A stretch of DNA of 34,249 nt, from assembly GCA_029939575.1 (NCBI GenBank), contig JAOZSR010000034.1, forward strand, positions 1 through 34,249. The letters run 5' to 3'. The notes below the pieces were generated by a model. It was given only the letters and a program-made list of their open reading frames with translations, ran no database searches and was not told where the DNA came from. The position numbers and the translations under genes are program-made. Below are positions 1-7,932 of the stretch, in pieces (within the stretch, counting starts at the first letter, position 1; each line of letters begins with the position of its first letter). Source of the DNA: Fidelibacterota bacterium (GTDB taxonomy: Bacteria; Fidelibacterota; UBA2242; JAOZSR01).

Positions 1-75
1 CATAGTCCGAGGTAGCGTAGCAACGAAGAATCTCGTCGATAATTGTAGGAGATTCATCATTCGTACCTCATTCAG
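1..75. repeat. REP-like degenerate intergenic repeat at left edge
   Basis: The first 75 bases contain GTAGCGTAGCAACGAAGAATCTC, split here as GTAGCGTAGCAACG then AAGAATCTC, followed by an inverted GAATCTC (28-34) / GAGATTC (49-55) pair. The wording resembles the interspersed 'GTAGCGA...GAATCTC' palindromic elements seen between genes in many bacterial genomes. Only one partial copy is visible, so repetition cannot be shown from this window. Confidence 0.4.
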
Positions 76-144
76 AATAACGGCAAATTTACTTTTTACA
101 GAATTATCATATTGGGCAAATTAAAAAATAATGATTTTAAATAA

Positions 145-174
145 TTGACAAATTCAACAAATAATTCTTATATT
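145..174 (+). promoter_or_regulatory. Putative sigma70 promoter for the hybrid kinase
   Basis: TTGACA at 145-150 and TATATT at 169-174 are separated by 18 bases. They lie about 155 bases upstream of the kinase ATG. The remaining sequence of the 328-base leader is AT-rich and shows no ORF or structured RNA that I can support. Confidence 0.4.
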
Positions 175-328
175 TTATTCGCAAGTAACAAGAATAACGC
201 AAATAACTGAAGCCTAACATATTATAATTGAAAAAAATCTTACAAATCGTACATTTTATTAAAAACCCAAAACCTGGTAATTAATATTTCCTTTGTACGT
301 CTTTGAATAATTGATCGGAAAAAAAATT

Positions 329-1918
329 ATGGAAAATCTCCACCAAATACATATCTTAATTGTAGATGACGACCCCTTGAGCCTTCGTTTTTTATCAACA
401 GAATTAAAACATGCCGGATTCCGTGTTGAAGAAAAAACAAATGGAGAAAGGGCCCTGGAATATCTAAAAACAAATATCCCGGATGTTATTCTGTTGGACG
501 TAATGATGCCGGGAATAGACGGTTTTGAAACATGTAAAAAAATTAGAGGAAATCCTGCATTTTCCGAAACTCCTATCATATTTTTAACTGCTAAATCCAG
601 GGACAAAGATATTGAAAAAGGATTCGAAGCCGGCGGCACAGATTATTTAGTAAAACCTTTCAAATCATTGGAATTATTAGCCCGTATCAAAAGGCATACA
701 GATCAAAAATCCTATCAGGAAAAATTAATAAAAATGCAAACTCACTTACAGGCAGTATTGAATACCATCCCATCCGGCCTGTTTACAATAGACACAGACA
801 AAAAAATTACTTCATGGTCGCCATCATCGGAACATATCACTGGAATCGAGGCCAAAGAGGCTATCGGTAAACATTGCCATGTAATATTTAAAGATCCGGA
901 ATGTGAAAAATCATGTCCGCTTTTTTCAAAAAATTCTGATTTACCAATTTTAAATATTGAAAAAGAATGCGAATTACAGGATGGGCGAAAAATCTCCCTT
1001 TTAAAGAATTATAATTCTTTAAAAAACAATAAAGGTGAAATAATCGGCGGAGTTGTCTCTTTTAATAATATCACTGAACAAAAAAACGTTCAGATAAAAT
1101 TAATTAATTCACAAAAGGAAGCTCGGGCAAGAAATCTAGAATTACAAAAAGCATTGTCCGACGCACTATCTGCAAATAAATTAAAAGATGAATTTATTTC
1201 AACCATGAGTCACGAATTACGAACTCCATTAAACGGAATTTTAGGAATGACCCAAATATTGTCTTCACTTGAAACAGACAAAGAAAAAATGGATTTTATC
1301 ACCATTATCAACAAATCAGGGAATCAATTGCTAAAGATAATAAATGATATTCTGGAGCATGCAAAAATTGAATCTGCTAAAATCAATTTCCAAGAAGTAT
1401 CTTTTAATCTTGAAAATGTATTATCCAATATAATAAAATTTCAGAGTAATGATATTAATGATAAAAAATTACAAATAGATTTGCAAATTAATGATGATGT
1501 CCCCAAAAGACTTGTTGGAGATCCCCAGCGCTTAACACAAATCCTGAATTATCTAATTGAAAATGCTATTAAATTCACAAAAGAGGGTAATATTCTAATT
1601 AAAATTCAAAAAGCATCTCCTGACCTCCTTAAAGAAAAAAACCTGTTTGCCTATCTGGGAAATGTACTTTCTCCACTTCTTTTTTCAGTTGCCGATTCAG
1701 GTATTGGAATTGTACCGGAAAAACAGGGTAAAATATTTGATAGCTTTTTTCAGAGTGACGGCTCTTTTACAAGAGAATATTCGGGAATTGGCCTGGGATT
1801 GGCTAATTGCAAAAAACTAATTCAATTAATGGACGGTGTTATCTGGCTGGACAGTACTGTCGGTAAGGGTAGTAACTTTCAATTTATTTTAGGGTTTAAA
1901 GAAAAATTATCCGGGTAA
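329..1918 (+). CDS. Hybrid response regulator-PAS-histidine kinase
   Basis: This is a soluble two-component signalling protein with no membrane segment or signal peptide. An N-terminal receiver domain (about 6-125) has the acidic pair DDD at 13-15, phospho-acceptor Asp57 in ILLDVMMPG, and Lys109 in DYLVKPF. A PAS domain (about 138-255) carries three cysteines, C183, C192 and C196, in a CHVIF..ECEKSC pattern. A coiled linker leads to the HisKA domain with His295 in SHELRTPLNG. The HATPase_c domain has the N box around ENAIKF (411-416), G1 DSGIG (456-460) and G2 GIGLGL (486-491). The frame opens at TTG 311, but ATG 329 immediately precedes the receiver fold and is preferred, although its ribosome site is weak. 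It stands alone, faces the end of the minus-strand operon, and has no partner regulator beside it. Input and output are unknown. Confidence 0.9.
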   Translation: MENLHQIHILIVDDDPLSLRFLSTELKHAGFRVEEKTNGERALEYLKTNIPDVILLDVMMPGIDGFETCKKIRGNPAFSETPIIFLTAKSRDKDIEKGFEAGGTDYLVKPFKSLELLARIKRHTDQKSYQEKLIKMQTHLQAVLNTIPSGLFTIDTDKKITSWSPSSEHITGIEAKEAIGKHCHVIFKDPECEKSCPLFSKNSDLPILNIEKECELQDGRKISLLKNYNSLKNNKGEIIGGVVSFNNITEQKNVQIKLINSQKEARARNLELQKALSDALSANKLKDEFISTMSHELRTPLNGILGMTQILSSLETDKEKMDFITIINKSGNQLLKIINDILEHAKIESAKINFQEVSFNLENVLSNIIKFQSNDINDKKLQIDLQINDDVPKRLVGDPQRLTQILNYLIENAIKFTKEGNILIKIQKASPDLLKEKNLFAYLGNVLSPLLFSVADSGIGIVPEKQGKIFDSFFQSDGSFTREYSGIGLGLANCKKLIQLMDGVIWLDSTVGKGSNFQFILGFKEKLSG

Positions 1919-1924
1919 CAGCCG

Positions 1925-1965
1925 GAAAAACAAAACCTTTCAGAGCATAAGGCCCCGAAAGGTTT
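1925..1965 (-). terminator. Intrinsic terminator of the minus-strand cell-wall operon
   Basis: A perfect 9-bp stem (1933-1941 with 1957-1965, loop 1942-1956) is followed on the minus strand by TTTGTTTTT. It sits 20 bases beyond the stop of the AmpG-like gene. On the plus strand the stem is followed by TGCGTCAAA, so it fits termination of the leftward operon better than of the kinase gene. Confidence 0.65.
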
Positions 1966-1985
1966 GCGTCAAAAAAATATTAACC

Positions 1986-3644
1986 TCATTTACCCTTTTT
2001 TAAACCAAATTTTGGATCAATTTTTACTAATGATAAAACTGCAAAACTAGGTATAGTACAAATAATTACATAAACAAAAAATTTCTGATAACCAATCATT
2101 TGTTGTACCCAACCACTTAACATTCCGGGAAACATCATTCCCATTGCCATAAAAGCGGTACAGATTGCAAAATGAGCAGTTTTGTATTTTCCCTGTCCTG
2201 CAATATATAACATGTACAACATATATCCGGTAAAACCAAAACCATATCCAAATTGTTCAATAGCAATACATGCATTGATAACAAGTCGGTTATCAGGCTG
2301 AGTAAAAGACATATATACATAAACCAAATTAGGTAGATTAATCGCAATAGCCATTGGCCATATCCATTTTTTCAATCCATCTTTTGCAGCAATAAGGCCA
2401 CCAGAAATTCCACCAAGTGTTAAGGCTAATAGTCCCACTGTTCCATAAGCAAAACCTTTTTCTGTTAATGAAAGAGCCAAACCACCATTTTCACGAGCGT
2501 CAAGCAAAAACGGAGATGCCATTTTTGTTAATTGTGATTCTGAAAAGCGATATAATATTAAAAATAATACAGAAACTATAATACCTTTTTTCTTAAAAAA
2601 GGAAGTAAACACTACAACAAAAGAAGGGTGATCATCTTCATTATCTAAAGGTTTGTCAGAATCCGGATAGGGAAGAACAAATTTGTGGTAAATTGAAAAA
2701 AATAGAAATAAGATACCTAAAAATAACATTGAAACACCCCAACTAAAAGAGATGTTTCCGGATTTTGCATCAAATCTGGCTGAGGTTGGATTTTTTAAAT
2801 TTGGTTCAACTTTTATAGTTGCTAATTGAGGAATATTCCAGTTTTCCGAATTAAACTTGAATACATCACCTTTAGAAAGAAATATATCTTTACTTCCTTT
2901 TTTATGGCCAAACTTTACTGTAATATCTTTATTATCTTCAGGAGGTGCTGAAAGAGCAAAATAGATATTAGTAGAATCCAAAGTATTAGTAACTGTTGTT
3001 AAAGGAACATTTATTTCTTTTGGAAAAACCAATATTTCGACATTTTCCTGTTGCTCAATTACAATATCTGAAGGATTTATTGTTTCAACAACCTGTTCTA
3101 TAGGAACAGCTTTTACATCAAGAGAAACAGTATCAAGACCTGTATGATCCATAATAAGACCTGTTAACATTACTAAAAAACCCAATCCTGTAATCATTGC
3201 AAGACGATAAAATGTACTTCGAATTCCTGTAAAAAATGCCTGGTTATGTTCATCGAGGGCTAGCATATAAAAACCATCTGCAGCAATATCATGCGTTGCC
3301 GAAGTAAAAGCCATCATCCAAAGAAAAATCAAAGTGCCTGCAAACCAAAAAGGTAATTGAAGAGAAGTAGCCACTCCAATAAATGAAATCCCAAGTATCA
3401 GTTGCATTAAAAAGATCCATTTTCTTTTTGTCGAATGGATATCAACAAGTGGACTCCAAAGTGGTTTGATCATCCATGGTAAGTATAATAAACTCGTCCA
3501 AAAAGCTAATTTAACATTGGATATACCCATTGTTTTGAACATATCACTTGCAACAAATTGAACTATGATATAAGGAATACCTTCAGCAAAATAGAGTGAC
3601 GGAATCCATGACCAGGGTGAGTTTGTTTTTTTAATATTATTCAT
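1986..3644 (-). CDS. AmpG-like MFS permease with large extracytoplasmic insert
   Basis: This is a multi-pass inner-membrane permease of the major facilitator superfamily, resembling the AmpG / PAT group that imports muropeptide sugars. Hydrophobic helices fill residues 12-165 and 300-552, and an AmpG-type motif is seen at THDIAADGFYM (117-127). Unlike AmpG of about 430 or 490 residues, a hydrophilic, beta-rich stretch of roughly 130 residues (about 168-300) is inserted between what look like helices 5 and 6. Its position suggests it lies outside the membrane. It is the last gene of the operon, 88 bases after the SpoIID-like gene, with a clear GGGGGAAATAG ribosome site before ATG. Context (murQ, anmK, namZ, sugar kinase) points to uptake of MurNAc, anhydroMurNAc or GlcNAc-MurNAc disaccharides. 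Tannerella forsythia MurT is a functional precedent. The substrate is inferred. Confidence 0.8.
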   Translation of the reverse strand: MNNIKKTNSPWSWIPSLYFAEGIPYIIVQFVASDMFKTMGISNVKLAFWTSLLYLPWMIKPLWSPLVDIHSTKRKWIFLMQLILGISFIGVATSLQLPFWFAGTLIFLWMMAFTSATHDIAADGFYMLALDEHNQAFFTGIRSTFYRLAMITGLGFLVMLTGLIMDHTGLDTVSLDVKAVPIEQVVETINPSDIVIEQQENVEILVFPKEINVPLTTVTNTLDSTNIYFALSAPPEDNKDITVKFGHKKGSKDIFLSKGDVFKFNSENWNIPQLATIKVEPNLKNPTSARFDAKSGNISFSWGVSMLFLGILFLFFSIYHKFVLPYPDSDKPLDNEDDHPSFVVVFTSFFKKKGIIVSVLFLILYRFSESQLTKMASPFLLDARENGGLALSLTEKGFAYGTVGLLALTLGGISGGLIAAKDGLKKWIWPMAIAINLPNLVYVYMSFTQPDNRLVINACIAIEQFGYGFGFTGYMLYMLYIAGQGKYKTAHFAICTAFMAMGMMFPGMLSGWVQQMIGYQKFFVYVIICTIPSFAVLSLVKIDPKFGLKKGK

Positions 3645-3732
3645 CTATTTCCCCCATGATTTTTATGTAATTACAGATACATTACTATAGATAATTTTTA
3701 TACCTTAATCTTTTTTATTATAAATTTTTATA

Positions 3733-5073
3733 TCATTTGTAAATTCGCTTCAACTCTGATCCTGGAAAATAATGATATAAAATATCTTCAGTTGAATAAC
3801 CTTTCAGAGCCATGCCAACAGCCCCAATCTGACAATATCCGGCTCCATGTCCCCAACCTCCACCTTTTAAAACAAATTCTTTTGGAATTTGATTGTCATC
3901 TTTCTCTACAATGAATGCGGAACTATATAAAAATGAATCATGAAAAGCAGCCCGGATATTATATTGATCTTTTAGAATAGATTCTTTCTTCTCTTCCTTG
4001 TGCAAATAAATGATTTTAATCTCAGTCAATCTGCCGGAATATCCTCTTTTCATTGGAATAATATCAATAATATTTTCAGCCTGTAAATCACATTTTTCAT
4101 TTAACATTTTAGTTATTTTGTCCTGAGAATAATTAAATGTCCAGCGAAAATAATTAGCTTTTTCGTCGACACTACCGAGATATTTTTGCAGCTCATCTTC
4201 AGGGATTATTTTTGGACTACAAAAAGTCTCCGGTGTGCTATTTAGCCAATTTTTTACTTTTTCTTCTGAGTTCAGCGGTAGATTGGAATTTTCAAAATCT
4301 TTCGGTCCGTCCGGAATAGGTTGCATATAATCCAATGGTGTATCTTCCCAGATATTCTCAAAAGTTTCCATCACTCCACCACAACTTTTTGAATAACGGG
4401 CATCACAGATCTGATTATTATACATTAGCACTTTACCTCGTGTATTCAAGGCCCCTTTTACAGATTGCTCGCTCAAAAATGTTGTTCCCTGGTAGCGCTG
4501 ACAACAATCATCATTACATACATCGAAACCTAAATCAACATGCTTCATTTCCACATTTGCCAGCATCCATGAGCGTGCAGCGATAGTTTGACTTTCAATC
4601 AATTCCCGCGGGCAGGCCTGCCCCATTTCAGATGTTGCCACACACATCAAATATTCTTCAAGGGGAAGGTCATTTATTAAAACCAAATTTCCTTCAACAC
4701 CTTTTACCTCAATAATCCCCGCCAAATAAATGCTAATCTTTTTTTCCCAATGAAATGATCTGCCCGATACAACATTATTTACTTTAACCCCTGTTTTGTT
4801 ATTCATAATAATATCATCTTTTGGAATTATTTTCCAAATTTTACCAGTGTCAATTTTACCAGAATTCACAAACAAAGAGCATTGGTTTTTATTAGCGGTA
4901 AACAAAACTTCATCACCTGAATTCAGGTTGTATTTATGCTGATTTTCACTGATAATAAAATAATCAGGCTCAGCCGGTATATTGATGGTTATTTCCGTAC
5001 AATTATCTTCCGGTAAGACAATTCCAACTCTGATTTCGGGCTCTCTATTGGGTATGCTTCCTGGCTTCAGCAT
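3733..5073 (-). CDS. SpoIID/LytB-domain lytic transglycosylase
   Basis: SpoIID-family enzymes cleave glycan strands that lack stem peptides and leave 1,6-anhydroMurNAc ends. The conserved core is clear: residues 135-170 contain the catalytic Glu149 in TSEMGQACP and the following QTIAARSW. H178, C186 and C190/C191 match the zinc-binding His/Cys pattern known in SpoIID. The C-terminal signature GGGWGHGAGYCQIGAVGMA covers residues 404-422. The first ~110 residues form a beta-rich region preceding the core. No signal peptide or membrane anchor is visible, and only 11 bases separate this gene from the kinase gene upstream. The ATG at 5073 has a well-spaced GGAGATAGA. The enzyme may therefore act in the cytoplasm on imported glycans, or be exported by an unrecognised route. 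Its anhydro product would be the substrate of AnmK in the same operon. Confidence 0.85.
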   Translation of the reverse strand: MLKPGSIPNREPEIRVGIVLPEDNCTEITINIPAEPDYFIISENQHKYNLNSGDEVLFTANKNQCSLFVNSGKIDTGKIWKIIPKDDIIMNNKTGVKVNNVVSGRSFHWEKKISIYLAGIIEVKGVEGNLVLINDLPLEEYLMCVATSEMGQACPRELIESQTIAARSWMLANVEMKHVDLGFDVCNDDCCQRYQGTTFLSEQSVKGALNTRGKVLMYNNQICDARYSKSCGGVMETFENIWEDTPLDYMQPIPDGPKDFENSNLPLNSEEKVKNWLNSTPETFCSPKIIPEDELQKYLGSVDEKANYFRWTFNYSQDKITKMLNEKCDLQAENIIDIIPMKRGYSGRLTEIKIIYLHKEEKKESILKDQYNIRAAFHDSFLYSSAFIVEKDDNQIPKEFVLKGGGWGHGAGYCQIGAVGMALKGYSTEDILYHYFPGSELKRIYK

Positions 5074-5084
5074 TCTATCTCCGT

Positions 5085-6290
5085 TTAATAATTTTCCCGG
5101 GGGTTCAAAGTTAAAAAAGCATCAATCCCTGCTCCCAGAGCAGGGGCCTCCCGTAATTTGGAAATTACTAATAAATCCTGATTGAAATTCCCATCAGGAC
5201 AATAATATTCTTTGGTTTGTTGATCCAGAACTTCAGATTTAATTATATGTGATGACAGTTCCTGAAAAAACGGCTCCCATAACAGACTGTCTCCCCTGGA
5301 AATCTGAAATAAATCACCGAGTCTTTGTCCAATTATTATTGAATCTAATCGTGTTCCATGAAAAGGATGTTCTCGTTTTGGTTTAACCCTGTTTGGATTA
5401 ACAAAATTAAAAATATCACTCCACCCACTATAGATTGTAGTTATCCGTTCATAAATTAAAAGAGCCAGGTTATCTGCAAGAAAATTAAAAGTTCGAATTG
5501 CTGCTTTCTCATTTTTTAATGCCCGTTCGCGAATATTGTGAGGATATATTTCTCTTTTATTTAAATCAGCGAGAGAAATATTGGCAAAATTGCCATATAT
5601 TTCCTGTATTCCTTTAGCAGAAGCGCATTTTTCAAGAGAAATTTCATCTCGGTTTTTCATCTCCCAGGCCTTGACAAACCAATCTTTAATGTCATCAAGA
5701 GAAACCAAATTACCGCCCAATTTCAAAGCATCAGCAGCACCGGTTCCACCACCGAGATAATAGGAATTGTCGACATTCTTAAATTGTCCCTGACTGGCAT
5801 ATTCTTCACCAACTCCACAATAAAAAGCATCGCTTCCCAGTTTTGCAATTGGCCTTACTAATTCTATATTATTTTGCTTTAAAATCATTTCCATTTGGTC
5901 ACAATAGTCAATAATTCTCGGCCCGTTTGCCATAACTGCAACACCTCTGATATCAGCTGTCTTTAAGCCGGGCATTCCCTCTCCGATCAACACTTTTTGT
6001 GAACCGGTTTTTTTCACAAGATCAATTACTGTTTCAGCTGCTGCTTTAATGTAGATTTGACCTTGATGAATCTCTTCTTTTGTAGGGTTGATTTGGCCGG
6101 ATTGATATTCTGTTATTTGGTTTTGAATATTTACCGGACGAAATTTATCAGAATAATCCGGGTTATCTTTGTATGAAACTACAACGTTGTGCTCACCCAA
6201 CCTGAATTTATCTCCATGAAAAGTAATGTTCCAGCCACTTACTTTTGTCGCACCACCGTCTAAACCAATTAATAAAAAATCATTATCCAT
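5085..6290 (-). CDS. ROK/BadF-like sugar kinase, probable MurNAc/GlcNAc kinase
   Basis: A 401-residue ASKHA-fold kinase. The phosphate-1 loop is GLDGGATKVSGW (9-20). A likely catalytic Asp154 lies in LGSDAFYCGVGEE, matching the ROK 'DANxxALGE' position. The phosphate-2 loop is YLGGGTGAADAL (178-189), and a C-terminal adenosine-type motif reads APALGAGIDAF. ROK and BadF/BadG families both include N-acetylhexosamine kinases, and MurK of clostridia phosphorylates MurNAc and GlcNAc. Here the product would be MurNAc-6-phosphate, the substrate of MurQ encoded at the head of the operon. The protein is longer than a standard ROK kinase (about 300). The ribosome site before ATG 6290 is weak. Sugar specificity is inferred from context. 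A role in benzoyl-CoA reductase activation, another BadF activity, has no support nearby. Confidence 0.7.
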   Translation of the reverse strand: MDNDFLLIGLDGGATKVSGWNITFHGDKFRLGEHNVVVSYKDNPDYSDKFRPVNIQNQITEYQSGQINPTKEEIHQGQIYIKAAAETVIDLVKKTGSQKVLIGEGMPGLKTADIRGVAVMANGPRIIDYCDQMEMILKQNNIELVRPIAKLGSDAFYCGVGEEYASQGQFKNVDNSYYLGGGTGAADALKLGGNLVSLDDIKDWFVKAWEMKNRDEISLEKCASAKGIQEIYGNFANISLADLNKREIYPHNIRERALKNEKAAIRTFNFLADNLALLIYERITTIYSGWSDIFNFVNPNRVKPKREHPFHGTRLDSIIIGQRLGDLFQISRGDSLLWEPFFQELSSHIIKSEVLDQQTKEYYCPDGNFNQDLLVISKLREAPALGAGIDAFLTLNPRENY

Positions 6291-6367
6291 TATTTTACAC
6301 TTTCTGATTTAAGCAAAACAGTATCTAATTAATAAATTGGCCATCCTAAATCCTAATTAATCCTTTG

Positions 6368-7918
6368 TCAGGTTCCCTTGTTTATTTCAATTCTTCTTTC
6401 AATTGCTTCCAGTCTCATCTGGTCTTTGGCTTCATCATTTCGATTTACCGTCAATTCATCAATATTATGATCAGTACCGCCACTATGCCTGACAACTTCA
6501 TAAATTGGGTCAAAAATCCGACCTATTTTATATTTTTCACTGATGCGGCATACTATATCATAATCTTCACCATAATTACGAGCAAAAGGAGTATCATTCA
6601 TGTCAAAATATCCAATCTCTTTAATTACCTCAAATGGAATACAGCGTGGAGCTCCGGCTCCATTTATTCTTAATAAATTATTCCGTCCATTATCTTCTGT
6701 CCATTCATCATGGGTTACAACCGGCATTTCCTTAATCCTGCAATATTCACCATTAGCCTTCAATTCCCAGGCTTCATAGGAACCAATTACCATTCCAATA
6801 TTTATATCGGATTCAAATTTCTCAATCACTTTTTCCACGGCGTTAGGCTTTAACCTGTCATCAGAATCAAGTTGTATATAATATTTTCCTTTCGCCATTT
6901 TTGTTCCAATATTCAGACAGAAGCCAATATTATTTATATCCACAACCTTTAACCTTACTTTCGGTTTTGTTGCATCGTATTTTACTCCACCCTCTAAATA
7001 TTTTCTGACTTCAACGGCAGTTGGATCATCTGAGCCTCCATTCACAACAACAATCACTTCTATATCCCCAACAGTCTGTTTAAAAACACTTTCTATTGCC
7101 ATTGAAATAAATACAGGCCGCTGACCTACAGGTATTATAACCGAGGCTTTAAGGTCCCTGTTTTCATCGGGTCTTCCCCTGTAATTAGCCTGAGGTGCCA
7201 GAAACGCTCCGATTCTTTTTAAATGTGCTGATATAATATCTTCAGCCTCTAACTGACTATCTTTACTATCCAACAGATAATCAAAAACATTTGCCCTTTT
7301 CCCCTGATCAACGATCGTGGCCAAAGAACCGGAATACCTGTTTGCCAGGTGAACAATTTCATTTTTCTCCGAAATTTTGAGCCTTATATCATAGAAAGTT
7401 TTAAATTTAACTTCTTCATCTATGGCATTTATTAAAATATTTTTTGGGTAGAAAAACACTTTTCCGTAATCCTGATTATCCCGAACTCTGCCAATATGAT
7501 GTTTCAGAAGATGTTTTTCAATGGTTCCGGAATCTGTTTTCAAATCATAATCAGCATAGATCATTCCAGCCTTAGGTTTTCTTTCAAAGGCCATTAATAC
7601 AGTTTCCAAATATGCATCTTTTAATAGCACTTCTGATTGTCTGTTGTCAATTATTACCACATAATCACTCTTCATACCGCTTACGGCTTTTTTAAGTTCA
7701 TAAGAAAGATTTTCCAAATTTCCTTCCTGAACTTTAAGATTATTCATATTTAAACCTGTTGTAGCAAAACCGGAATCGCTGATAATTGTAATATCTTTAA
7801 AACTTTTTTCCTGGGCTTCTACAGATCGTAAAATATTAACCATTCCATCATGAGCATAACTAAATTTTTTACTATAAAATAAAACTACACTTACTTGTTT
7901 ATCATTAAATAATTCCAC
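6368..7918 (-). CDS. Tandem family 2 glycosyltransferase, first domain degenerate
   Basis: A 516-residue protein whose second half (about 257-480) is a GT2 (GT-A fold) transferase. It has the N-terminal strand ASVIIPVGQRP (258-268), ESVFKQT (276-282), the nucleotide-sugar/metal motif QLDSDDR (349-355) and the acceptor-side GEDYDIVCRIS (450-460). The first half (8-200) looks like an older GT2 copy: VSVVLFYSKK, then YVVIIDNRQS (86-95) where a DxD motif would be, then GMIYADYDL (118-126). The donor-binding acidic pair is not intact there. There is no membrane helix. The start is GTG at 7918, supported by AGGAG five bases upstream. It sits between alr and the sugar kinase in an otherwise catabolic operon, so its acceptor is a puzzle: envelope glycan or modification of a sugar intermediate are both possible. 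Confidence 0.8.
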   Translation of the reverse strand: MELFNDKQVSVVLFYSKKFSYAHDGMVNILRSVEAQEKSFKDITIISDSGFATTGLNMNNLKVQEGNLENLSYELKKAVSGMKSDYVVIIDNRQSEVLLKDAYLETVLMAFERKPKAGMIYADYDLKTDSGTIEKHLLKHHIGRVRDNQDYGKVFFYPKNILINAIDEEVKFKTFYDIRLKISEKNEIVHLANRYSGSLATIVDQGKRANVFDYLLDSKDSQLEAEDIISAHLKRIGAFLAPQANYRGRPDENRDLKASVIIPVGQRPVFISMAIESVFKQTVGDIEVIVVVNGGSDDPTAVEVRKYLEGGVKYDATKPKVRLKVVDINNIGFCLNIGTKMAKGKYYIQLDSDDRLKPNAVEKVIEKFESDINIGMVIGSYEAWELKANGEYCRIKEMPVVTHDEWTEDNGRNNLLRINGAGAPRCIPFEVIKEIGYFDMNDTPFARNYGEDYDIVCRISEKYKIGRIFDPIYEVVRHSGGTDHNIDELTVNRNDEAKDQMRLEAIERRIEINKGT

Positions 7919-7932
7919 AATATCTCCTGCTT

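Noticed and set aside
259-639. Minus-strand open frame of 126 codons at the left end
   Set aside because: It runs antisense through the receiver domain of the kinase, whose motifs are intact. No ribosome site or protein signature is seen.
5085-6290. BadF-type activator of benzoyl-CoA or 2-hydroxyacyl-CoA dehydratase
   Set aside because: No reductase or dehydratase subunit genes are near, the Cys residues of such activators are not evident, and the motif layout with the SDAFYCGVGEE segment fits a sugar kinase better.
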